From Actinomadura luzonensis (GTDB lineage: Bacteria > Actinomycetota > Actinomycetes > Streptosporangiales > Streptosporangiaceae), in assembly GCF_022664455.2 (NCBI RefSeq), contig NZ_JAKRKC020000003.1:1-64000 (forward strand): a DNA stretch of 64,000 nucleotides, given 5' to 3'. The notes beneath the pieces are model-generated. The model saw only the letters and a program-made list of their open reading frames with translations, made no database searches and had not been told where the DNA came from. This document shows positions 9,108 through 17,900 of this stretch, piece by piece. The position numbers were made by a program, and so were the translations under genes. The stretch's first letter is position 1. Each line of letters begins with the position of its first letter.

Positions 9108-9159
9108 AGTAGCACCCCGTCCCGGCTTAAGGGAACTCCCGTCCCGATAAGGAGTGTTC

Positions 9160-9765
9160 ATGGCAGCCTCGCCACCACCCGGCGCCGTCCGTCCAGGAGG
9201 ACGCACCGCCCGCGTCCGCGAGGCCGTGCTCCAGGCCACCGCCGACACCCTCGCCGAGCGCGGCTTCTACGGCCTCGACCTGGCCGAGATCGCCCGGCAG
9301 GCCGGCGTCGGCAAGACCACCCTCTACCGCCGCTGGGGCTCCCCCGGCGCCCTCGCCGCCGACCTGCTCCAGCAGATGGCCGAGACCTCCCTGCCCCGCT
9401 CCCGCAACGGCGACCTCGAACGCGACCTGCGCGACAACGCCCGCCTGGTCGTCAGGACCCTCACCGACCCCCGCCAGGGACGCCTGTTCAAGGCGCTGAT
9501 CGCCGCCGCCCTCTGCGACGAGCAGGCCGCGGCGGCGCTGCACCGCTTCTACGCCGTCCGCATCGCCGAGTGGGCCGGCTGCGTCACCGACGCCGTCGAG
9601 CGCGGCGAGGTGCCGCCGGGCACCGACCCCCACCGGGTCGTCGCCGCCGTCTCCGCCCCCCTCTACTACGCCCTGCTCAACACCGGCGAACCCCTCGACG
9701 AGCGGGCCGCCGACCGCGCCGCCGCCACCGCCTTCGCGGCGGCGCGCGCCGGGGTCATCTCCTGA
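9160..9765 (+). CDS. TetR-family transcriptional repressor
   Basis: A 201-residue regulator. The N-terminal helix-turn-helix covers about residues 15-62 (VLQATADTLAERGFYGLDLAEIARQAGVGKTTLYRRW). The C-terminal ligand domain resembles TetR_C_16-type proteins. ATG 9160 is preferred because AAGGAG sits 5 nt upstream; an in-frame GTG at 9154 overlaps that ribosome site. It most likely represses itself and the divergent DHA2 exporter. Its last codons overlap the convergent hydrolase gene by 11 bp. Confidence 0.88.
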   Translation: MAASPPPGAVRPGGRTARVREAVLQATADTLAERGFYGLDLAEIARQAGVGKTTLYRRWGSPGALAADLLQQMAETSLPRSRNGDLERDLRDNARLVVRTLTDPRQGRLFKALIAAALCDEQAAAALHRFYAVRIAEWAGCVTDAVERGEVPPGTDPHRVVAAVSAPLYYALLNTGEPLDERAADRAAATAFAAARAGVIS

Positions 9766-10300
9766 CGGGCGTCCGTACGCCGGCCGCGAACGCGGTGAGC
9801 AGCGCCCGCCCGGCCTCCCACGCGCCGAGGCCGCTCGCCGCGTTGACGTGGCCGGCCGGGCCGACGCTGAGCGCGGGCAGCTCCCACCCGGCCGCCAGCC
9901 GCCGGGCGGCCTCGGGCGTGCAGTAGGGGTCGTCGTCGCTGTGCACGACCAGCCCGGGCACGCCGGGCGGCGACGGGACGAACGGGACGAACGTGGGCGC
10001 CGCGGCGGCGGGGAAGGCCGGCCCGGCCGGGTCGGGCGGGGCCACGAGGAACAACCCGGCCGCCGCCCCCGGCCGCCGGGCCGCCCAGTGCGCGGCGGCC
10101 AGGCAGCCGAGACTGTGCGCGACGAGCAGGACCGCGCCCTCCGCCGCCCGGTCGATGGCGCGGCACCAGTCCTCCAGGTCCGGCTCGCTCCAGGAGGCCG
10201 GGGCGATGCGGGTGGCGGCCGCGCCCCATCGGGCCTGCCAGAGGCTCTGCCAGTGGTCCTCGCCCGAACCGTCGATGCCGGGAATGATCAGGTAGTGCAT
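9755..10300 (-). CDS. Small alpha/beta hydrolase, RBBP9/YdeN family
   Basis: A 181-residue single-domain serine hydrolase. It opens with HYLIIPGIDGSGEDHWQSLW, characteristic of the RBBP9/YdeN family, and has the nucleophile elbow LVAHSLGCLAA near residue 72. The acid lies in VVHSDDDPYC and the catalytic His in GPAGHVNAASG. The natural substrate is unknown. ATG 10300 has no ribosome site; the sequence CATACT ends 7 nt before it on the minus strand (10308-10313), so the mRNA may be leaderless. It is divergent from the Lrp/AsnC gene. Confidence 0.82.
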   Translation of the reverse strand: MHYLIIPGIDGSGEDHWQSLWQARWGAAATRIAPASWSEPDLEDWCRAIDRAAEGAVLLVAHSLGCLAAAHWAARRPGAAAGLFLVAPPDPAGPAFPAAAAPTFVPFVPSPPGVPGLVVHSDDDPYCTPEAARRLAAGWELPALSVGPAGHVNAASGLGAWEAGRALLTAFAAGVRTPVRR

Positions 10301-10361
10301 GGGCGTCAGTATGGGTCGGGCGAGCGGATGAAGTCGCCGGCCGCCGATGAACGGAAGGCAG

Positions 10362-10853
10362 ATGACGGGCGGAACGTCGGAACCATCGGACCCGTACTCC
10401 CTGGACGCGGTCGATCGCGAGCTCCTGGGCCTGCTGCAGAACGAGGGGCGGCTCGGCGTCACCGAGCTCGGCCGCCGCGTCAACCTGTCGCAGCCCGCCG
10501 TGTCGGCCCGGATCAAACGCCTGGAGCGGGCCGGCATCATCACCGGCTACCGGGCGGTGGTCGACCCGGCCCGGCTCGGGCTCACCATCCACGCGGTGAT
10601 CCGGCTGCGCACCACGCACGCCCGCATCCCGGCCTGCCTGGAGCACTTCGCCGGCCTGCCCGAGGTCGTCGGCGTCTACCGGCTCACCGGCGAGGACTGC
10701 TTCCTGCTCGACGTGCACACGGCCGGCGCCGCCCGCCTGGAGGCCGTCGTGGACGGCATCGCGCGCTTCGGGCCGGTCACCACGTCGCTGGTGCTGCGGG
10801 CGTACGAGCCGAAGGCCGTCGAGCCGCCGTCCCCGGAGAGACGGCGGCCCTGA
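10362..10853 (+). CDS. Lrp/AsnC-family regulator
   Basis: A regulator of about 163 residues. The N-terminal helix-turn-helix (LDAVDRELLGLLQNEGRLGVTELGRRVNLSQPAVSARIKRL) is followed by a RAM-type effector domain with RLTGEDCFLLDVH. It starts at ATG 10362, preceded by GGAAGG only 3 nt away, or at ATG 10347. Lrp/AsnC proteins respond to amino acids and often control a neighbouring transporter or enzyme; here the only divergent neighbour is the small hydrolase. No amino-acid exporter is adjacent. Confidence 0.86.
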   Translation: MTGGTSEPSDPYSLDAVDRELLGLLQNEGRLGVTELGRRVNLSQPAVSARIKRLERAGIITGYRAVVDPARLGLTIHAVIRLRTTHARIPACLEHFAGLPEVVGVYRLTGEDCFLLDVHTAGAARLEAVVDGIARFGPVTTSLVLRAYEPKAVEPPSPERRRP

Positions 10854-10875
10854 CGCGGACGGCCCTGGGGAGCCG

Positions 10876-11088
10876 TCAGCGCCCGTCCGTCGCGCGGGCC
10901 AGGGAGGCCGGGCGCAGGTCCGTCCAGTGCGTCTCGACGTACTGGAGGCACAGGTCGCGGGCGGCCGGCCCGTACACGTCGCGCCAGCCCGCGGGCAGCG
11001 GGATCCACGCCGGCCACAGGGCGTGCTGGGCCTCGTCGTTGACCACCACGAGGTAGTCGTTCTCGGGGTCCTCGAACGGGTTGGTCAT
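10876..11088 (-). CDS. MbtH-like protein
   Basis: A 70-residue MbtH-family chaperone that binds and activates NRPS adenylation domains. The family core is present: NPFEDPENDYLVVVNDEAQH, LWP, IPLPAGWRDVYG, and a DLRP tail. The ATG overlaps the stop of the NRPS gene (ATGA at 11085-11088), making it the last gene of the siderophore operon. It probably supports one or more of the three A domains encoded upstream. Confidence 0.95.
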   Translation of the reverse strand: MTNPFEDPENDYLVVVNDEAQHALWPAWIPLPAGWRDVYGPAARDLCLQYVETHWTDLRPASLARATDGR

Positions 11089-14000
11089 CGCAGTCTCTCC
11101 TTCAGGACGCGGGCCACGCGGGCGAGCGGCCCCGGGTCGGCCAGTTGGTAGTGCGCGCAGTCGACGGCGTGCTCCTCGATCCGCCCGCCGACGTACGGAC
11201 GCCAGCGGGCGGGGTCGAGGCCCGAGCCGCCCTGGTCCGCGCTCGCGGTGAAGAACAGCAGGTCACCGTCGAAGTACGGGTGCGGCCCGGCGGTGATCAG
11301 GCGTTCGGCGTTGACCGCGACGCCGATCATGGCCGCGACCGTGTCCTCCTCGATCTCGCCCAGCGCCCCGCCGCCGGCCCGCAGGTGGCGCACGACGCGG
11401 TGCCGGTCGAGCGGGCCCCGGGCGTCGTGCCCGGCCAGGCGGAGCAGGAAACGCAGGGCGTCCTGCTCGTCGTCGCCGGTCTCGGGCCGCTCGCCGGGCA
11501 GCAGCGGGTAGGAGTCGAGCATGGCCAGCAGCTCCACCTCCTGCCCGTCGCGGCGCAGGCGGGCCGCCATGGCGTGCGCGACGACGCCGCCGAAGGACCA
11601 GCCGAGCAGCCGGTACGGCCCCTCCGGCCGCACCGCGCGGACGGCGTCGAGGTAGCGGGCCGCCATCTCCTCCAGGGTGCGCGGCAGCGGCTCCGGCCGG
11701 GCCAGGCCGTGCGCCTGGAGCCCGTACACCGGCGACTCCAGCAGCCCCGCGAGGCCGGTGAAGCACCAGGCGAGGCCGAACAGCGGGTGCACGCAGAACA
11801 GCGGCGGCCCGTCGCCGCCGGTCCTGATGGGCAGCAGGACGTCCAGGGCGTGACCGGGCCGGTACGGCGAGGTCAGCCGGTCGGCCAGCGCGGCGGGCGT
11901 GGGGGCCTCGAACAACGTCCTGACCGGCAGCCGGACGCCGAACTCGGCCGCGATCGCGGTCATCAGCGTCCCGGCCAGCAGCGAGTGCCCGCCCAGCTCG
12001 AAGAAGCCGTCGCCGGGGCCGGGCACGGGGACGCCCAGGACGTCGGCGAACAGCCCGGCCACCCGCTCCGCGACGCCCGCGCGCCCGCCTTCCCCGTGAC
12101 CGGCCCGCTCGTGACCCGCCCGCTCGTGACCCGCCCGCTCGTGACCCGCCCGCTCGTGACCCGCCCGCTCGACCGGCCCCCAGTCCGTGCGTCCTACGGG
12201 CTCGACGCGCAGCTCGCTGAGGCGGGTGCCCGGCTCGCGCGCCACCGTCGCCAGCAGCCCGGCCAGGCTCGCGGCGACGCGCTCCGCCGCACCCCTGCTG
12301 AACAGGTCCGTCCGGTACTCGACCGTCCCCTCGCCCTCCTCCGACAGCGCCACCGCGAGGTCGAACTTGGCCGTGTCCGTCGCGACCGCCTCGGCCTCGG
12401 CCGCCGCCTCCCCCAGCGGGGCGAGCGGCCGCCCGGCCGGGTGGTAGGCCACCGCGACCTGGAACAGCGGGTGCCAGGCGGGCGACCTGGCCGGCGCGAC
12501 GGCCCGCACGACCTGGTCGAACGGCACGCCGGCATGCTCGAACGCGGCCAGGTCCACCTCGCGCACCCGCTCCAGCAGCTCGGCGAAGGCGGGGTCGCCG
12601 CCGGTGTCCACGCGCAGGGCGACGGTGTTGACGAAGAAGCCCACCAGCTCGGCGAGCGCGTCGTCCGGCCGCCCGGCGACCGGCGTGCCGACCACGATGT
12701 CGGTGCCCGCGCCGAGCCCGGTCAGCAACGCCGCCACCGCCGCGTGGACCACCATGAACCCGCTGGCGCCCGTCCGGACGGCCAGCCGGGCCAGGCCCTC
12801 GCCCGCGCCGGGCGGCAGCCGGAACTCCACGACGCCGCCCGCGCCGCTCGCCGCCGCCGGGCGGGGCAGGTCGTGCGGGAGCGGCGGGCGCGCGGGCAGC
12901 CCGGCGAGCGCCCGCCGCCAGTACGCGAGCCCGTCCGGGTCCCGGTTCTCCCGCTCCCACAGGGCGTAGTCGGCGTACTGGACGGGCAGCGGCGCGAACC
13001 CGGGCACCCTTCCGGCCGCCCGCGCGCGGTAGGCGGCGGCCAGGTCGTCCCACAGCGGGCCGACCGACCACTCGTCGGCCGCGACGTGGTGGAGCAGGAC
13101 GAGCAGCACGTGCTCGGCCGGGCCCTCGGCGTGCAGCCATACCCGGATCGGCAGCTCGGCGTCCAGCAGGAAGCGGTGTCCCGGGTCGCCCGGCCCCTCC
13201 CCGAACGCCAGCAGCTCCCGTGCCCGGGCCGGGTCCAGGACGCGCTGGTACGGCCCCCGCTCGTCCTCCCCGATCGTCGTGCGGAGCGCTTCGTGCCTGG
13301 TCACGACGTCCGCGACGGCCTCGCGCAGCGCGCCGGCGGACAGGGGGCCGCGCAGCCGCACGGCGAGCGGCACGTTGTAGGCGGCCGACGGCCCGTCGAG
13401 GGTGTGCAGGAACCACAGCCGGTGCTGCGCGGACGACAGCGGCACCCGCTCCCCGCGCGGCCTCGGCCGCAGCGCGGGCGGGCCGCCGGGCCGGTCCGGG
13501 GTGAGCGCGGCGGCCAGCCCGGCGACCGTGGGGGCGTCGAAGACGTCCCTGATGGTGACGGTCGCGCCCAGCTCGGCCCTGATCCTGCTGATCAGCCGGA
13601 CGGCGAGCAGCGAGTGCCCGCCGAGGTGGAAGAAGTCGTCGCCGACGCCGACGCCGGTCCGGTCCAGCACCTCCTCGAAGATCTCCAGCAGCCGCGTCTC
13701 GGCCGGGCCCTCGGGCTCGCGCCGCCGCACCACGGCCCGGCGGCGGCGGGCGGGCCGGCCGGCGGCGAAGGCGGCGGGCAGGTCCAGCTCGCCGATCGGC
13801 GCGGTGGGCGCCGCCGCCACCTGCTCCAGCAGCCGCAGCAGGCCGTCGGCGACCCGCTCGGCCGCCGCCGGCTCCAGCCGGTGCTCGACGGCCGCCTCCA
13901 GCCCGCCCGCGTCGGTGAACGCGAAGGCCAGGTCGAACTTCGGGGCCGGCGGTCCAGGCTCCGGCAGCACCTCCAGCGCGGCGGGCGCGGCCCGCTGGTA

Positions 14001-14996
14001 GGTCACCATGACCTGGAACAGCGGGTTCCCGGCGGCCGAGCGGTCGGGGTTGACCGCCTCCACGACGCGCTCGAACGGCGCGCCGGCGTGCTCGAACGCG
14101 GCCAGGTCCGCCTCGCGCACCCGCTCCAGCAGCTCGGCGAAGGCGGGGTCGCCGCCGGTGTCCACGCGGAGGGCGACGGTGTTGACGAAGAAGCCCACCA
14201 GCTCGGCGAGCGCGTCGTCCGGCCGCCCGGCGACCGGCGTGCCGACCACGATGTCGGTGCCCGCGCCGAGCCGGGTCAGCAACGCCGCCACCGCCGCGTG
14301 CAGCACCATGAACACGCTGGTGCCGGTGCGGACGGCCAGCGCGGCCAGCGCGTCCCGCACCCCGGCGGGCACCTGGCGGACGACCGCGCCGCCCGGCCCG
14401 GACGGCGGCAGCGCGAGCCGGTCCGGCAGCCCGGCGAGGGCCTGCCGCCAGTACGCCAGGTGCGCGGGCAGCTCGGCGCCGAGCCGGTCGCGCTCCCACA
14501 GCGCGTGGTCGGCCACCTGCGCGGGCAGCGGCGCGAGCTCCGGCGCGCGACCGGCCGTCCGGGCCCGCAGCGCCTCGGCCAGGTCGGACAGCAGGGGCCC
14601 CACCGACCACTCGTCGCACGCGATGTGGTGGAGCAGCAGCGTGAGCCGGTCGCCGTCCAGCCATGCCCGCAGCGGCGGGCGGGCGGCCAGGTCGAAGACG
14701 TGGCCGAGGTCCGGCTGGCCGGCCTCGACCACCGGGTCCTCCGGTTCGAGGACCACCTGGTACGGGACGCCGTCGGCCGCGCGGTACACCGTGCGCAGGA
14801 CCTCGTGGCGGCGGATCACGTCGCCCAGCGCGGCGGCGAGGGCGGCCGGGCCGACCGGCTCGGGCAGCCGCACCGCCAGGGGCACGTTGTAGGTGGCCGA
14901 CGGGCCTTCCAGGGCTTGCAGGAACCACAGCCGGAGCTGCGCCGACGACAACGGCACCCGCCCCGGCCGGACCCCGGGCACCAGGGCCGCCGCCAC
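11085..14996 (-). CDS. NRPS, C-terminal part after the frameshift: C-T-C-T-thioesterase
   Basis: Frame 2 of a split NRPS, about 1303 residues if read from GTG 14996. Order: condensation domain C4 (active site HHIACDE near 125), carrier T4 (LGGHSLL near 460), condensation C5 (HHVAADE near 635), a linker with five-residue ERAGH repeats, carrier T5 (near 1005) and a type-I thioesterase (about 1045-1300, nucleophile GWSFGG near 1135, late His in CAHYQLAD). There is no adenylation domain. GTG 14996 has only an AGGGG directly before it, and the upstream half overlaps it, so this is most likely the 3' part of one large gene rather than a separate one. The thioesterase releases the finished peptide. 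The stop overlaps MbtH. Confidence 0.85.
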   Translation of the reverse strand: MAAALVPGVRPGRVPLSSAQLRLWFLQALEGPSATYNVPLAVRLPEPVGPAALAAALGDVIRRHEVLRTVYRAADGVPYQVVLEPEDPVVEAGQPDLGHVFDLAARPPLRAWLDGDRLTLLLHHIACDEWSVGPLLSDLAEALRARTAGRAPELAPLPAQVADHALWERDRLGAELPAHLAYWRQALAGLPDRLALPPSGPGGAVVRQVPAGVRDALAALAVRTGTSVFMVLHAAVAALLTRLGAGTDIVVGTPVAGRPDDALAELVGFFVNTVALRVDTGGDPAFAELLERVREADLAAFEHAGAPFERVVEAVNPDRSAAGNPLFQVMVTYQRAAPAALEVLPEPGPPAPKFDLAFAFTDAGGLEAAVEHRLEPAAAERVADGLLRLLEQVAAAPTAPIGELDLPAAFAAGRPARRRRAVVRRREPEGPAETRLLEIFEEVLDRTGVGVGDDFFHLGGHSLLAVRLISRIRAELGATVTIRDVFDAPTVAGLAAALTPDRPGGPPALRPRPRGERVPLSSAQHRLWFLHTLDGPSAAYNVPLAVRLRGPLSAGALREAVADVVTRHEALRTTIGEDERGPYQRVLDPARARELLAFGEGPGDPGHRFLLDAELPIRVWLHAEGPAEHVLLVLLHHVAADEWSVGPLWDDLAAAYRARAAGRVPGFAPLPVQYADYALWERENRDPDGLAYWRRALAGLPARPPLPHDLPRPAAASGAGGVVEFRLPPGAGEGLARLAVRTGASGFMVVHAAVAALLTGLGAGTDIVVGTPVAGRPDDALAELVGFFVNTVALRVDTGGDPAFAELLERVREVDLAAFEHAGVPFDQVVRAVAPARSPAWHPLFQVAVAYHPAGRPLAPLGEAAAEAEAVATDTAKFDLAVALSEEGEGTVEYRTDLFSRGAAERVAASLAGLLATVAREPGTRLSELRVEPVGRTDWGPVERAGHERAGHERAGHERAGHERAGHGEGGRAGVAERVAGLFADVLGVPVPGPGDGFFELGGHSLLAGTLMTAIAAEFGVRLPVRTLFEAPTPAALADRLTSPYRPGHALDVLLPIRTGGDGPPLFCVHPLFGLAWCFTGLAGLLESPVYGLQAHGLARPEPLPRTLEEMAARYLDAVRAVRPEGPYRLLGWSFGGVVAHAMAARLRRDGQEVELLAMLDSYPLLPGERPETGDDEQDALRFLLRLAGHDARGPLDRHRVVRHLRAGGGALGEIEEDTVAAMIGVAVNAERLITAGPHPYFDGDLLFFTASADQGGSGLDPARWRPYVGGRIEEHAVDCAHYQLADPGPLARVARVLKERLR
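12096..12172. repeat. 15-bp tandem repeat in the NRPS C5-T5 linker
   Basis: About five near-identical 15-bp units (CTCGTGACCCGCCCG on the plus strand) encode repeated ERAGH pentapeptides on the minus strand between the last condensation and carrier domains. The unit is a multiple of three, so copy-number change keeps the frame. Confidence 0.85.
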
Positions 14997-17900
14997 CCCC
15001 TGCGCGGCGGGCGTCGGCGTCGCGGGGCGGCCTGCGACGCGGCGGCCAGCGCGCGGGCGAGGCCGGCCACGGTGGGCGCGTCGAACAGGGTGCGCAGCGA
15101 CAGCTCCGCCCCCAGCCCGGCCCGCACCCGCGCGATCACCTTGACCGCCAGCAACGAGTGCCCGCCCAGGTGGAAGAAGTTGTCGTCCACCCCGACGGAC
15201 TCCACGCCCAGCACCTCGGCGAGGATCCCGGCCAGCGCCCGCTCGGCGGCGGTGCGCGGCGCCCGCGCCCGCCGGCCGCCCGGACCGCCGGGGCCGCCGG
15301 AGCCGCCGGGGCCGGGCGCGGGCAGGGCCTTCCTGTCGACCTTGCCGTTGACCATGAGCGGCAACGCGTCGAGCGGGACGAACGCGGCGGGCACCATGTA
15401 GTCCGGCAGCCGGGCCGCGACGTGCGCCCGCAGGGTGGCGGGGTCGGTCTCCGCCCCGGTCACGTACGCGACGAGCCGCCGGTCGCCCGGCCGGTCCTCG
15501 CGGGCGACCACCGCGACCTCGCGCGCGCCCGGGCACCCGGCCAGCACCGACTCCACCTCGCCCGGCTCGATCCGGAAGCCCCGGATCTTGATCTGGCCGT
15601 CGGCGCGCCCGGCGAACTCCACCGCCCCGTCGTCGCGCCACCGGGCCAGGTCGCCGGTCCGGTACATGCGGGCGCCCGGCGGCCCGTACGGGTCGGGCAC
15701 GAAACGCTCGGCGGTCAGGGCGGGCCGGTCGAGGTAGCCGCGGGCCAGGCCGGCGCCCGCCACGTACAGCTCGCCGACGACGCCGGGCGGCACCGGCCGC
15801 AGCGCCCCGTCCAGGACGTAGACCCGTTTGCCCACGTCGGGGTGGCCGATGGGGACGGTGGCGAGGGCGTCCAGGTCGCCGTGCGCGGTCCAGAGGGTGG
15901 AGTTGACCATGGCCTCGGTCGGCCCGTACGCGTCGATGACGCGGTGCCGCTTGGCCCAGCGCCTGACCAGCTCGGGCGTCACGGTCTCGGTGCCGACCAG
16001 CAGCGTGGAGCCCTCGGGCAGCGTGCGGTCGCCGGGCAGGGCCGACAGCAGCGCGGGCGGCAGCGCCAGGTGGGTGACGGCGTGGCGGGTGGCGTACTCG
16101 GTCAGCTCGGGGCCGGCGACCCGCCGCTCGGCGGGCACGACGACGAGCGTCGCGCCGGTGCACAGCGCCATGGTCAGCTCCCAGAACGCCACGTCGAACG
16201 AGATCGAGGCGAACTGCAGCACCCGGCTGCCCGGGCCGACGCCGAAACGGCGGACGGCGGTGTCCACCAGCGCGCGCACCCCCGCGTGCTCCAGGACGAC
16301 GCCCTTGGGCCGGCCCGTCGAGCCGGAGGTGTAGATGACGTACACCGGATGCCGCGGCGACAGCGCGCCGCCCGGCCCGGGCGCGTCGGCGGGCTCAGGC
16401 CCATCGGCGGGCTCAGGCGCGTCGGCGGGCGTGTCGTCCATCAGCAGCGGCGTCATCGGGACGCGCCCGGCCGTCTCCCGGGTGGCCAGCAGCAGCGCGG
16501 GCCGCGCGTCGGCGAGCATCGCGGCGATCCGCTCGGCGGGCTGGGCCGGGTCGATGGGCAGGTAGGCGGCCCCGGCCTGGGCGACGGCCAGCACGCCGAC
16601 CACCATCCGCAGGTCGCGGGGCAGCGCGACGGCCACGATCCGCTCCGGCCCCGCGCCGGCCGCGGCCAGCCTGGCGGCCAGCCGGCCGGCCCGCGCCGCC
16701 AGCTCCGCGTACGTCGCCGACTCGTCCTCGCAGACCGCCGCCACCGCGTCCGGCGTGGCCCTGACCTGCGCCTCGAACAGCTCGGGCAGGGTCCGGAACG
16801 GCTCGGCGGAGCCGGTGTCGTTCCAGCCGGTGAGGATGGTGTCCAGCTCGGCGGGCGTGAGCACGGGCAGCTCGCTGAGCCGCGCGCCGGGGTCGGCGGT
16901 GCCGGCCTCCAGGAGGCGGAGCAGGTGCGCGGCGTAGCGGCCGGCCGCGCCGTCCCGGTGCTCGACCAGCACCTCCAGCTCGTCGCCGCGCTCGGTGAAG
17001 GTGACGGACAGCTCGAACTTGGCCGGCCCGGGCGGCGCGGGCTCTTCCTCGGCGTCGAACCCGGCCGGCGCCCCGCTCTCCTGGTGGTAGGCGACCGCCA
17101 CCTGGAACAGCGGGTTGCCGCCGGCCGCGCGTTCGGGGTTGACGGCTTCGACGACCCGGTCGAAGGGCACGTCGGCGTGGTCGAAGGCGGCCAGGTCGGC
17201 GGCCCGCACCCGCTCCAGCAGCTCGCCGAACGCGGGATCCCCGCCGGTGCCGACGCGCGGCACGACCGTGTTGACGAAGAAGCCGACCAGCTCGGCGAGG
17301 GCGTCGTCCGGCCGCCCGGCGACCGCCGTGCCGACGGGCAGGTCGGTGCCCGCGCCGAGCCGGGTCAGCAGCGCCGCGACGGCCGCGTGCGCCACCATGA
17401 ACGGGGTCGTGCCGGTGCGCCGGGCCAGCTCCCGCAGCGGCGCGGCGGGGAACGCGGCGGCGGCCGTGACGCGGTCGCCGGTCCACGCCGGCAGTTCCAG
17501 GCGTTCCGGCAGGCCGGCGAGCACGCCGGTCCAGTGCCCGAGCTGCCGGTCGGCGAGGCCGGCGAGCAGGTCGCGCTGCCACAGGGCGTAGTCGGCGTAC
17601 TGGACGGGCAGCGGCGCGAACGCGGGCGCCCGGCCGGCCGCCCGGGCCCGGTAGGCGGTGGCGAGGTCCTGCCACAGCGGGCCGACCGACCACTCGTCGC
17701 CCGCGACGTGGTGCAGCAGCACGGTCAGCCGGTCGCCGTCCAGCCACACCCGCAGCGGCGGCTCGGCGGCCAGGTCGAAGACGTGCCCGAGGTCGGCGGG
17801 CCCGATCACCACGGGCGGGTCCACCTCGTCCAGCACCACCTGGTACGGCTCGCCGTCCTCCTCCCGGAACACGGTCCGCAGCACCTCGTGCCGCTCCATC

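Noticed and set aside
15010..15050. Programmed -1 frameshift in the NRPS
   Set aside because: No slippery heptamer of the X-XXY-YYZ type and no clear stimulatory hairpin; a missing base explains the data better.
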